64,000 nt of DNA, taken from Marinicella sediminis. Lineage in GTDB: Bacteria > Pseudomonadota > Gammaproteobacteria > Xanthomonadales > Marinicellaceae. The position numbers were made by a program, and so were the translations under genes. The stretch spans positions 1-64,000 of the forward strand of contig NZ_MVBD01000012.1 of assembly GCF_002000055.1 (NCBI RefSeq). Direction: 5' to 3'. Every line of letters starts with the position of its first letter. Position 1 is the first letter of the stretch. Shown here one piece after another: positions 34,574 to 43,068 of this stretch. The notes under the pieces were generated by a model. That model was not told the origin of the DNA. It ran no database searches and saw nothing but the letters and a program-made list of their open reading frames with translations.

Positions 34574-35892
34574 CAATCGCCGGCGATGGTCATTTCGCCA
34601 ATTAACCAGGAACCAGTCGCGGTTTTGCTGCGACGGTCCACATCATCGCCCACCGCCTGCAGATCTCTGAACATCTGTTTCAGGTTGCCGGCTATGGTCA
34701 ACTCAGATACCGGAAACTGAATTTCACCGTGCTCTACCCAAAACCCCGATGCACCACGGGAATAATCACCAGTCACCGGATTGACCCCCTGGCCCATCAT
34801 TGAGGTGACCAGCAAGCCACGATCCATGGTTTTAATCAGGTCCTTCGCCAACGGTTGCTGGCTTTGCACTTCCAGGTTATGCGCTCCACCGGCATTCCCA
34901 GTAGTGGTCAGCCCCAATCTTCTGGCTGAATAAACCGATAACAAAAAACCATTCAACAAGCCCTGTTCGATGATGTGGCGCTGATGAGTTTGCACCCCAT
35001 TACTGTCAAAATTCCGACTGGCAAATCCACCTGTGATAAAGGGGTCTTCATACAAGCTAAACCATTCTGGAAATAACTGGTTGTGCAAATCGTTTTTCAA
35101 AAAACTCGCTTCCTGATACAGCGAACTGCCACTGATTGCTGAAGTCATGTGACCGATCAAAGTCTTGGCACATGAAGGGTCGAATAACACCGGCGCCTTA
35201 CAGGATTTAATTTTCCTGGAACCGGCCCTTTGCAGGGTCCTTTGAGCTGCTTTGATGCCAATCTGCTCAACCGCCTCAAGGTCCTGAATACGTCGTTTGG
35301 CATCCCACCAATATTCACGCTCCATCTGACCCTCATGTTCAGCGATGGCGACCACACTGGCAGACACATTACTGCCCCTTTTTTCTCCATAAAATCCATT
35401 GGAGTTGGCATATACTGAATAACCTTCACCCATTTGCACTGAGGCGTCATCGATGGTGATTTGGCGACCTTGCTGGTTGGCATAATCAACAGCTGCTGCT
35501 TCTGCTTTGAGCACCATTTCCATCAAATCATCAATGGGCTTGTGGTTGTCATACCAGGTTTCAAGCGCCCTGAATTCTTTGGCAAGTAATTCAGGATCGG
35601 CCAATCCTGCAGCTTCATCCGGTTCTGTCATTCCGGCAATTGCCAGCGCCTTTTCCATGGTCAGGTTGATGTTGTCCTGATTGACCACCGCTGTTGAAGC
35701 GGTACCTTTCGCATGATTTTTATAGACCGTGATCACCAAAGACTTATCCTGATTGTTTTCAATGGTCTCCACATCTGAGGCTCGACCGGTGACGGAAACG
35801 CCAGAGCCTTCTGAATAAATGACTTCCGCCTCAGTTGCACCTTGTGCGGCCAGTTGTTCGAGGATTTTTTCAACCAGTTTTTGTGTTGACAT
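34573..35892 (-). CDS. pmbA: TldD/PmbA-family metalloprotease PmbA
   Basis: The 439-residue product is PmbA (TldE), which forms a heterodimeric protease with TldD that processes microcin B17 and degrades the antitoxin CcdA. Typical segments include EVIYSEGSGVSVTGR at the N-terminus, GEGYSVYANSNGFYGEKRGS in the middle, and GASGFWVEHGEIQFPVSELTIAGNLKQMF at the C-terminus. The metal-binding HExxxH of TldD is absent, as expected for PmbA. TldD is not in the window. pmbA is divergent from yjgA, the same neighbours as in E. coli. Confidence 0.95.
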   Translation of the reverse strand: MSTQKLVEKILEQLAAQGATEAEVIYSEGSGVSVTGRASDVETIENNQDKSLVITVYKNHAKGTASTAVVNQDNINLTMEKALAIAGMTEPDEAAGLADPELLAKEFRALETWYDNHKPIDDLMEMVLKAEAAAVDYANQQGRQITIDDASVQMGEGYSVYANSNGFYGEKRGSNVSASVVAIAEHEGQMEREYWWDAKRRIQDLEAVEQIGIKAAQRTLQRAGSRKIKSCKAPVLFDPSCAKTLIGHMTSAISGSSLYQEASFLKNDLHNQLFPEWFSLYEDPFITGGFASRNFDSNGVQTHQRHIIEQGLLNGFLLSVYSARRLGLTTTGNAGGAHNLEVQSQQPLAKDLIKTMDRGLLVTSMMGQGVNPVTGDYSRGASGFWVEHGEIQFPVSELTIAGNLKQMFRDLQAVGDDVDRRSKTATGSWLIGEMTIAGD

Positions 35893-36031
35893 ATGCGTAT
35901 TTTCCGGAGCTTTGGGGTAATCTGAAATTCAGCAGACAGTTTACTTGATTTGATCCATAATGGGTATTGATGTCAGGTGATTGAGGCTGAATTTTTTTGC
36001 ACTTCTGTAGCCATATGATGGAATTGACTGG

Positions 36032-36057
36032 TCTTACCAAAGCCTGATTTGGTAAGA
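36032..36057. promoter_or_regulatory. perfect inverted repeat in the pmbA-yjgA intergenic region
   Basis: TCTTACCAAA, a 6-base spacer, and TTTGGTAAGA: ten perfect base pairs. No T run follows, so it is not an intrinsic terminator. It lies 34 bases before yjgA and about 135 bases before pmbA, and could be an operator or a leader hairpin. Confidence 0.45.
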
Positions 36058-36090
36058 TTCATCCACATCCAATGACACAGCCCAATTCTC

Positions 36091-36654
36091 ATGGCCAAAA
36101 AAAATCCACCAGCAGACATCACCGACTTCCACAGCGATTCGGAAGAAGTCAGCAAAACCCAGAAAAAAAGAATGGCCGCTGAGTTTCGTGAGCTGGCCAG
36201 AATGATCACCGAAATGCCAAAAAGCAAACAGCAAAAACTGGATTTGCCAGAAGCTTTTCAGGACGCCATACAAACGGCCCACAAAATCACCAGTCACATT
36301 GCCAAAAAGCGTCATTATCAATTCATGGGCAAGCTACTGATCAAACTGGATCATGTGGCAATCCAGGAGAAACTGAACCAACTCAATGACCTGGATGGCC
36401 ATTACCAAATCCGCGATGAAGTCATCAACGCATGGATTGATCGGGTTAACGAGGACGAGTCAGCAATGGTTGATCAGCTTTTTTTGCATCATGATCATGA
36501 CCTGATCAGTACATTCAGACAATGCCTGCGCAACTTACGAAAAAAACCCAATGACACGGCCACCAGAAAAAAGTTGTTTCAGGCTTTAAGACAACTGGAT
36601 GAACAGCAGGAATTGCCCCACCCAATGAGCTTCATCAATTCAACATCGAGCTGA
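36091..36654 (+). CDS. yjgA: DUF615 ribosome-associated protein YjgA
   Basis: The 187-residue product matches YjgA (DarP/DUF615), a late 50S-assembly factor in E. coli. Hallmarks are the acidic N-terminus followed by SKTQKKRMAAEFRELARMITEM, the KLDLPEAFQDAIQTAHKI segment, RHYQFMGKLL and the C-terminal DHDLISTFRQCLRNLRK. Divergent from pmbA as in many gammaproteobacteria, and convergent with the response regulator gene 3 bases away. Confidence 0.93.
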   Translation: MAKKNPPADITDFHSDSEEVSKTQKKRMAAEFRELARMITEMPKSKQQKLDLPEAFQDAIQTAHKITSHIAKKRHYQFMGKLLIKLDHVAIQEKLNQLNDLDGHYQIRDEVINAWIDRVNEDESAMVDQLFLHHDHDLISTFRQCLRNLRKKPNDTATRKKLFQALRQLDEQQELPHPMSFINSTSS

Positions 36655-36657
36655 GTC

Positions 36658-37344
36658 TCATTCAGTTTCAGCTATTTTCAGGCCGACACCAGGAATGGTA
36701 TGCAACAATTGGTTATCGAAGGGTTTATCGATGGTTTTACGCAGGATATACAAATGGCTTCGCAAGACATCTGAGTCAGGAATCAGATCTCCCCACAATT
36801 GTTGTGCAAGTTGATCCTTGGTAACAATTTCCGGAGACTTTTTCATCAACACTTTGAGTATTTGCAACCCAGTGGGTGATACTTTCAGCTTTTGATTACC
36901 GCGAACAACTTCCATGGTACCCAAATCAAACACCAAATCACCGACTTTCAATGCTTTGGAATCAAACTCACCCCGATGCCGCCTGACCATCGACTGTAAG
37001 CGAGCCACCAACTCATCCGGATTGAAGGGTTTGGCCAGGTAATCATCTGCACCATTGTCAAATCCTTTGAGTTTATCGGCGATCTGATCACGGGCTGTCA
37101 GCATGATGATGGGTACATCAGACTTGGCTTCCTTCCGAATTTTTTCACATATTTCAAATCCATCGATACCCGGCAGCATGACATCCAGAATGATGGCGTC
37201 ATAGGTATTGGTTACCGCCAAATGCAGACCGGTGATGCCATCTGCCGCAAAATCAACGGTAAAATCTGCCATTTCCAGGTGATCTGCAATGGTCTGTGCC
37301 AAGGCGTGATGATCTTCTACGATGAGTACACTGATGCTGTTCAT
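36658..37344 (-). CDS. OmpR-family response regulator of the lipid-cluster two-component system
   Basis: The 228-residue product has an N-terminal receiver domain with the phospho-acceptor in AIILDVMLPGIDG (D51), the conserved Thr/Ala in MLTARDQ and the lysine in LAKPF, then an OmpR/PhoB winged-helix DNA-binding domain (TGLQILKVLMKKSPEIVTKDQLAQQLW and the HLYILRKTI recognition segment). The ATG overlaps the kinase stop codon (ATGA). It is the last gene of the nine-gene unit that begins with the desaturase, so it is transcribed with the lipid-modifying genes and probably regulates them. Confidence 0.95.
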   Translation of the reverse strand: MNSISVLIVEDHHALAQTIADHLEMADFTVDFAADGITGLHLAVTNTYDAIILDVMLPGIDGFEICEKIRKEAKSDVPIIMLTARDQIADKLKGFDNGADDYLAKPFNPDELVARLQSMVRRHRGEFDSKALKVGDLVFDLGTMEVVRGNQKLKVSPTGLQILKVLMKKSPEIVTKDQLAQQLWGDLIPDSDVLRSHLYILRKTIDKPFDNQLLHTIPGVGLKIAETE

Positions 37345-38684
37345 AATTGTTCCTTCCTGGCTGACGCCAATATGTCGATGTCTTCTAAAGTAAGTATGGC
37401 ACGGGTGCCCTGTTTTAGCACGCTTTCAAAACGAATTTCCCAGCCACACTGTTTACAAACCATGTCTACGATGGATAAGCCCAATCCAAAGCCTTTTTCA
37501 CTGCCATGTTCATCGGCACGGTAGAATGGTTCCATGATGCGATCCAACTGTTCTCTGGACATTCCCCGGCCGTTATCCTCAATGATGATGTTGCGACCAT
37601 TGATACGCACAGTGATTTCTGCCGGATCTGCTGAGTAAATCACCGCATTTCTGACCAGATTGCTGACCACAATGGAAAATAATTGTTCAGGCAAATGCCC
37701 CTGTATCAAGTGTTCCGGTTTCCAGTTAAGCCCAATTTCTCTTGGACAAAACAACGCGATGGTGTCTTCCACGGTCGATTTTAACAGATCATTGATCAGT
37801 ACCGGTTCATCCGATATATCAATCACCTCATCACGTGACATCATCAGCAAAGCCTCGATCAAAGCCTGCATCTCTTCGATCATTGGTTGCATCCGATTAA
37901 CCAATTGTGCACTTTTCTCATCCAGATCCTGGCGCTTCAGCAAAGACATGGAACCACGCAACACCGTCAGTGGCGTACGCAATTCATGTGATGCGTAGCG
38001 GGAAAAGTTACGTTCGCGGTTGATCATTTGTGAAATTCGTTTGGAAAAGGCCTCAAAGGAATCAATCAGGGTATTCACATCCACATTTCCAATCTGCTTG
38101 ATGTCGTCGAATTTCATATCGTCCAGACCGGATTTAGAGATTTTGGCATGTTCCAGCCGGTTGACCAACTGCAACACAGGTGAAAACGCCCGTTTTGAGA
38201 ACACGTAAGACACAAATGCCGGTAAATAAACAATCAACAATACGATGATCAGTGGTGTGATGCCGAAATACAGTGCCAGTTTTGAAACCTGAGCTTCTTC
38301 AAAAATCAAAAACAACTGGTGATTGTCTTTTCGGGTTTCATAAACGATTGGTCTTTTGTTATTCAAATCAATCCTTTGGTAGGGCTTTTCCACTGAACGC
38401 AATACCTCAGGCACCTGTGAATAATCTCCATCGGTAACCATGTAGCCGGTCAGATTCATGGTTTTTGGCAAAGGAAAAGCCGCATCTTTGGCTTTGTGCG
38501 ACCAGTAAAACTCCGCTTCGCCGATCAAAGCCTCTTTGATCAACACATCTTCTACCACTTTAGCCGCCCCAATGACCCCGCCCACTGTGGCGATGCTGAT
38601 AAAAACCAGCTGAATAATAAACACTTTATTCAGCCGGCTGATCATACTGCCTTTACCGGCTTTGATTTTGCCAGATTTAATCAT
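37341..38684 (-). CDS. membrane sensor histidine kinase
   Basis: The 447-residue product has two membrane helices (about residues 20-42 and 175-197) around a periplasmic sensor of roughly 130 residues, a HAMP-like linker, a HisKA domain with the phosphorylated His in FSRYASHELRTPLTVLRG, and an ATPase domain with SNLVRNAVIYS (N box), IIEDNGRGM (G1) and GFGLGLSIVD (G2). The sensor domain has no recognisable fold. The start overlaps the stop of the upstream methyltransferase gene (ATGA). The position suggests sensing of membrane or lipid state; that is inference. Confidence 0.93.
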   Translation of the reverse strand: MIKSGKIKAGKGSMISRLNKVFIIQLVFISIATVGGVIGAAKVVEDVLIKEALIGEAEFYWSHKAKDAAFPLPKTMNLTGYMVTDGDYSQVPEVLRSVEKPYQRIDLNNKRPIVYETRKDNHQLFLIFEEAQVSKLALYFGITPLIIVLLIVYLPAFVSYVFSKRAFSPVLQLVNRLEHAKISKSGLDDMKFDDIKQIGNVDVNTLIDSFEAFSKRISQMINRERNFSRYASHELRTPLTVLRGSMSLLKRQDLDEKSAQLVNRMQPMIEEMQALIEALLMMSRDEVIDISDEPVLINDLLKSTVEDTIALFCPREIGLNWKPEHLIQGHLPEQLFSIVVSNLVRNAVIYSADPAEITVRINGRNIIIEDNGRGMSREQLDRIMEPFYRADEHGSEKGFGLGLSIVDMVCKQCGWEIRFESVLKQGTRAILTLEDIDILASARKEQL

Positions 38685-39709
38685 TGTTTACTGAACAGAT
38701 AATGAGCAACCAACCATTGCTGACCCTGATCATATCCGAACAGCTCAGCACAGGACATGAAAAAGATTCGCCAGCGTTGAAACCATAATCTGGCCTCAGC
38801 TCCATAAACCCGTTCAAAGACCGGCATGATATTGGCTTTATGGCGGTCCATGTTCTCCAACCAATGATTGGATGTTTTTTCATAGTGCTGACCAGAATTG
38901 AGCCACCTGCGTTCAATTTTCAAACGCTGTTGAAAATGATAAAAGGTGTCTGCGGCAGGCATTTGACCTCCGCTGAAAAAGTATCGCCCCATCCAATTAT
39001 CATCACCTTCTGCTAAAAATGGATACATCAGATATCGATGACAAAACACATGTACAAACATTTTACCATCGTCCTTTAGCCAGTCAGCAATGTTATTAAA
39101 CAGATTCTCGTAATTACGCACATGTTCAAACATTTCAATACTGATGACCCGATCGTACTGCTCATTGAGGAGCAGTTCATTGATGTCACAGGTGAGGATG
39201 TGCACATTGTCTAACCCACGTTCTTTGGCCTGCCCCATGATATAACGCCGTTGCGAGTTCGAATTGGATACTCCGGTGATGCGGGAACCGGGAAATTGCT
39301 CAGCCAAATACAAGGTGATGGATCCCCAGCCACAGCCCAGTTCCAAAATATCCTGCCCGTCAACAAATTCACCGCGTTCAACATAAAGTGCCAACATGTT
39401 TTCTTCGGCTTCGTCCAATGATTCATTGCCCTGGTAAAAACAAGAGGAGTATTTACGCCGGGCACCCAGGGCATACTGATAAAAATCAGCGTCAACCTCA
39501 TAGTGCTGTTCATTGGCTTTATCCGTTTCTATGGCCAAAGCTGATGATTTGATTTCCTGCAGGAATTGGTGGTATTTCAGATCTTGTTTTTCAACATCAT
39601 CGGCGCACTCTTCCTTCAACCGCTGCCTGACCAGCTTTCTGATGCCAGCACGTACCACGGCATCCGGCAAGTATCCTTTCTCGACCCATTGGATCATGGC
39701 TTTAATCAT
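38681..39709 (-). CDS. SAM-dependent methyltransferase, CFA-synthase-like
   Basis: The 342-residue product has the Rossmann SAM motif ILELGCGWGSITLYLAEQFPG, then ITGVSNSNSQRRYI and VISIEMFEHVRNYENLF, features shared by cyclopropane-fatty-acid synthases and the plant-type coclaurine methyltransferase group. It differs from the true CFA synthase also encoded here in lacking the GHYDLGNDLF segment, so it probably methylates another lipid or intermediate. It overlaps the kinase gene by 4 bases and the DUF1295 gene by 8. The two methyltransferases in one unit suggest successive or alternative methylations of a fatty acyl chain. Confidence 0.85.
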   Translation of the reverse strand: MIKAMIQWVEKGYLPDAVVRAGIRKLVRQRLKEECADDVEKQDLKYHQFLQEIKSSALAIETDKANEQHYEVDADFYQYALGARRKYSSCFYQGNESLDEAEENMLALYVERGEFVDGQDILELGCGWGSITLYLAEQFPGSRITGVSNSNSQRRYIMGQAKERGLDNVHILTCDINELLLNEQYDRVISIEMFEHVRNYENLFNNIADWLKDDGKMFVHVFCHRYLMYPFLAEGDDNWMGRYFFSGGQMPAADTFYHFQQRLKIERRWLNSGQHYEKTSNHWLENMDRHKANIMPVFERVYGAEARLWFQRWRIFFMSCAELFGYDQGQQWLVAHYLFSKQ

Positions 39710-40481
39710 CTTTTGTTCTCCATATAATAAATTGGCTGGTTTTTTTCATGTATGCCCGGTATGCATCACCTCGTTTCAGCAGTGCCTGCTGCTCAGAAAA
39801 AGGAATGCCTGTGAGCTTCAGCAGGAACAGCAGCATCATGCCAACAATGAACCACGACCAGATAAAATAGTCGGTGTTCCACAATAAAATGGGATACACC
39901 AACCAGTGTATCCACTCAAAAAAGTAATTCGGGTGACGGGAGTAGCGCCACAGCCCAACGTTGCATACTTCACTGGAATCATGGGTTTTCTTAAATCGGT
40001 ACAATTGATGATCGGCAAGTGTGACTCCAATGAAGGACAATCCCCCCCACACCAATGCCAGTAACAAAGCCCCCAATGACAGATCAGCAGCGGTTATCAC
40101 CCAGTAAGCGGGCAAAGAAAACAACACCGACAAGCCGGCCTGAAACAGAAAAAAACCCAGGAATTTTTGCTGTGTGTGTGCAGACCAGTGTGCCCTTAGG
40201 TATTGATATCGACTGTCTTCATGATCCACATCATAGCGCATGATCAGATGCAGCAGCAGACGGCCATACCAGATCACAGGAAACAACAACACCGCCACCA
40301 GTGTCAGTGTGTCTACGGGTGTCAGCCACAGGTAGAGCAATGCACACATGACGATTCCCAGGGTCCAGGCAATGTCTACCACATCGGCATTATGGGTTTG
40401 ATATTGCCGAAACCAGGCAATCAGCTGCAAAGCCAAACACATCAATGTGGCCAGCAACAGGGGTTGTTCAAACCAAGACAT
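39702..40481 (-). CDS. DUF1295 (steroid 5-alpha-reductase-like) membrane protein
   Basis: The 259-residue product has six or seven hydrophobic helices and the C-terminal signature LWRYSRHPNYFFEWIHWLVYP of DUF1295, related to steroid 5-alpha-reductases and isoprenylcysteine methyltransferases, enzymes that act on lipid substrates with NADPH or SAM. It could reduce a double bond in an acyl chain. The start is the ATG at 40481 with GGAGG upstream; the GTG one codon earlier is less likely. It overlaps the DUF2878 gene by 14 bases. Confidence 0.87.
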   Translation of the reverse strand: MSWFEQPLLLATLMCLALQLIAWFRQYQTHNADVVDIAWTLGIVMCALLYLWLTPVDTLTLVAVLLFPVIWYGRLLLHLIMRYDVDHEDSRYQYLRAHWSAHTQQKFLGFFLFQAGLSVLFSLPAYWVITAADLSLGALLLALVWGGLSFIGVTLADHQLYRFKKTHDSSEVCNVGLWRYSRHPNYFFEWIHWLVYPILLWNTDYFIWSWFIVGMMLLFLLKLTGIPFSEQQALLKRGDAYRAYMKKTSQFIIWRTKDD

Positions 40482-40989
40482 CACGACCCTCCGGCTGGTT
40501 GTGGATTTGGGTGAGGATCAGGAAATATACCAGCCAGGTCAGGCCAATGGTGATCATGACAGGCCAGGGTTGCAACAATTCTACGGCGCCCAGTCTGGAA
40601 GCAGAATAGTAACTCAAAGGCGCACCAATGAGCATAAAGACAGCTCCCAAGGCGGGGCTTTTTAGCATCCAGTTCATACCCGTCCTGATGGTGGCAGCAA
40701 AACCCAACCACAGCATCATGATCCAAAAGGGCGGCAAATACCTGAGGTCATGCATTTGCGCTGCATAAACCAACCAGCCTGTGCTGTTCAAAAAACCATC
40801 AATCAGCAATCCGCACAGCAGGCTGATGAGGATGACCTTACAGTCTTTTCGATCAAAACCCTGATAGACAAAGACCACCGCGAGTAATAAAAACAGACTG
40901 AGTATGGCCGGCAGAAGCAGCGCATTGGCGGCACCCAATACACTGGCAAACCACAACAGGTTTAATAATATGATTTGCGCCACAACCAT
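40468..40989 (-). CDS. DUF2878 integral membrane protein
   Basis: The 173-residue product has five or six hydrophobic helices and few polar loops, and matches DUF2878, which is found almost only in clusters with CFA synthase, DUF1365 and FAD oxidoreductase genes. Its biochemical role is unknown; a membrane subunit or transporter for the modified lipid is possible. The ATG at 40989 shares its A with the CFA stop codon (TGATG), so translation is coupled. Confidence 0.8.
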   Translation of the reverse strand: MVVAQIILLNLLWFASVLGAANALLLPAILSLFLLLAVVFVYQGFDRKDCKVILISLLCGLLIDGFLNSTGWLVYAAQMHDLRYLPPFWIMMLWLGFAATIRTGMNWMLKSPALGAVFMLIGAPLSYYSASRLGAVELLQPWPVMITIGLTWLVYFLILTQIHNQPEGRDVLV

Positions 40990-42248
40990 CACTGAAACGC
41001 CTGTATCGAATCACGACGATTACCCGGGCGGGCAAATAACAAATGTACGTCACTGATGGCACGCTCCCAAAAGCCACCTTCACAATAACTCAGGTAAAAT
41101 CGCCACATGCGTTGGAAAGTGCGGTCATATCCGCAGGCTTCAACCTGCTCAATGTTGTCATTGAACCTGGTTTGCCAGTCACGCAAAGTCAAGGCATAAG
41201 AATCACCAAAATCTTCAAGATTAACCAGCTTCATGTCAGTACTGCTGGCATTGGCCGACAAGATCGCACCAACCGAAGGTATAAAACTACCCGGAAATAT
41301 GTACTTTTTGATGAAATCCACCGACTTCAAGGCTTGTTGATAGCGACAGTCTTCAATGGTGATGGCCTGTATCAAGGCCAGCCCATCTGGCTTCAACAAA
41401 GCGTTACACTTTTCAAGGTAAGTCTGCAGAAAGTGATGCCCAACGGCTTCAATCATCTCAATGGACACCAGTTTGTCGAATGTGCCGGTCAGCTCGCGAT
41501 AATCTTTCTTCAGCAATGTGATTTGATTTTCCAGCTGAAGTTCTTTGATTTTGGCTGCCGCATAGGCGTGTTGTTCATCTGAAATTGTGGTAGTGGTCAC
41601 CCGGCAACCATGGTGCTGAGCGGCATATATGGCAAAACCACCCCAACCTGTACCGATTTCTATCACATGGTCATCGCGGGTCAATTGTAACTTTTCGCAA
41701 ATCACCCTCAACTTTCGTTCACTGGCGGTTTCCAGGTCATCATCATGACTGGCGTATATTGCCGAAGAATACATCATTCGTGAGTCCAGAAACAATTCAA
41801 AAAGATCATTGCCCAGGTCATAATGCCCGGCGATGTTCTTGCGACTGCCACTGAGGGTGTTTTTATTAAAGAAATGCCCCACTTTTAACATGGCATTCTT
41901 GATTCTGGCGCTGCCACCTTCCATGTTGTCCAGTAAATCCCTGTTTCGCACGAACAGTTGTATCAAGGCTGTCAGGTCATCCGTTTCCCAGTCTCCGGCC
42001 ATATAGGACTCAGCTGCTCCCACACTTCCCTGAAAAGCCACGTGAGAAAAAAAATCCTCATTGTAAACTTCAATGGTGGCTCGCAAATCTGCATCTGCAT
42101 CACCCAGTGTCAGGGTTTGCTCTGACAATTTCAGGGTCAGACAGGCATCGGTTAATAGCGCTAACTGTCTGATGACCTGCTTTTTGAGGAAGGGCCTGAT
42201 CAAGCCTTTGTTGGAATTGTTTTTACTCATGGTCTCCGCGTGGCTCAT
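40989..42248 (-). CDS. cfa: cyclopropane-fatty-acyl-phospholipid synthase
   Basis: CFA synthase adds a methylene from SAM across the double bond of unsaturated phospholipid acyl chains. The 419-residue product has the N-terminal domain, the GHYDLGNDLFELFLDSRMMYSSAIY substrate segment, the SAM motif VIEIGTGWGGFAIYAAQHHG, and the VSIEMIEAVGHHFL and FIKKYIFPGSFIPSV blocks. The frame is open to 42305, inside DUF1365, but the ATG at 42248 has GGAG 6 bases upstream and is preferred. A 6-bp hairpin (ACATGC/GCATGT) lies in the 34 bases between the two genes. Confidence 0.93.
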   Translation of the reverse strand: MSHAETMSKNNSNKGLIRPFLKKQVIRQLALLTDACLTLKLSEQTLTLGDADADLRATIEVYNEDFFSHVAFQGSVGAAESYMAGDWETDDLTALIQLFVRNRDLLDNMEGGSARIKNAMLKVGHFFNKNTLSGSRKNIAGHYDLGNDLFELFLDSRMMYSSAIYASHDDDLETASERKLRVICEKLQLTRDDHVIEIGTGWGGFAIYAAQHHGCRVTTTTISDEQHAYAAAKIKELQLENQITLLKKDYRELTGTFDKLVSIEMIEAVGHHFLQTYLEKCNALLKPDGLALIQAITIEDCRYQQALKSVDFIKKYIFPGSFIPSVGAILSANASSTDMKLVNLEDFGDSYALTLRDWQTRFNDNIEQVEACGYDRTFQRMWRFYLSYCEGGFWERAISDVHLLFARPGNRRDSIQAFQ

Positions 42249-42282
42249 AAGGTTCTCCGCTGACATGCTTTCAAGGCATGTG

Positions 42283-43068
42283 TTAATGTCGCTCGGGGTG
42301 AGCAATAAATGGAATTCGTTTCAGCCATAACTTCAATGCCTGCCAATAAATCCCGGCTGCCATTTTCCACGGCTGAAAAGGTCTTTTCAGAACGTGTCTT
42401 TTGATGCTATTCTCCACAGCAGGTGTGATTTTAGTGTCTAAAAGTACCTGCATCAGTTTCACACCCTTTTGATGAAGTGACATCCGCACAACAATGGCCT
42501 CGGCGGTGACTTCAAATTGCCATTGATAATCAATGTCCATACTCATGAAGGGTGAAATGTGGAATGCCTTGCTGAATGCAAAAGTCCAGTTTTGACCGGT
42601 TATTTCAGCTTGCTGACAATCATGAAAATACAGGTGCTTTTCCCCCCAGGGTGTGTTGTTTATCTCTGAGATGATGTATCTCATCTGCCCCGCCAGTTGA
42701 CAGAAATAAAAATTAACAGAGTTGAAGCCGAAACCCAGAAATCTTGGATGGGTGAATAACTGAATGCGCCCATTAAATGGCTGACCGGTTTGTTGTTTGA
42801 TGTATTCCCTGACTTTATGACCAATTGGCAAGGGCTGATCATCGATGTAATCCTGGTCCTTGATGGCAAAGACGCCCCAACGATTGTGACGCCATTGCCG
42901 TGAAGAATTGGTCCAGAAAGACAGATCATCCACATCCATAATGCACCAATTCATGTGATATTTGAAACGGTGCCTCTTTGGATGCATCCGGTGGTGTATC
43001 ACCGTTCCGTCAGCAAACCCCTGAGGCAACAGGTTGGCCGAACCGTTCTGCTGAACATCCTCACTCAT
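42283..43068 (-). CDS. DUF1365 protein
   Basis: The 261-residue product matches DUF1365: GTVIHHRMHPKRHRFKYHMNWCIMDVDDL at the start, then the FNSVNFYFC segment, NTPWGEKHLYFHDC and FHISPFMSMDIDYQW. Members are always near FAD oxidoreductase and CFA synthase genes; the function is unproven. The ATG at 43068 overlaps the stop of the FAD oxidoreductase (ATGA), which decides the start over the longer frame from 43152. Confidence 0.9.
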   Translation of the reverse strand: MSEDVQQNGSANLLPQGFADGTVIHHRMHPKRHRFKYHMNWCIMDVDDLSFWTNSSRQWRHNRWGVFAIKDQDYIDDQPLPIGHKVREYIKQQTGQPFNGRIQLFTHPRFLGFGFNSVNFYFCQLAGQMRYIISEINNTPWGEKHLYFHDCQQAEITGQNWTFAFSKAFHISPFMSMDIDYQWQFEVTAEAIVVRMSLHQKGVKLMQVLLDTKITPAVENSIKRHVLKRPFQPWKMAAGIYWQALKLWLKRIPFIAHPERH

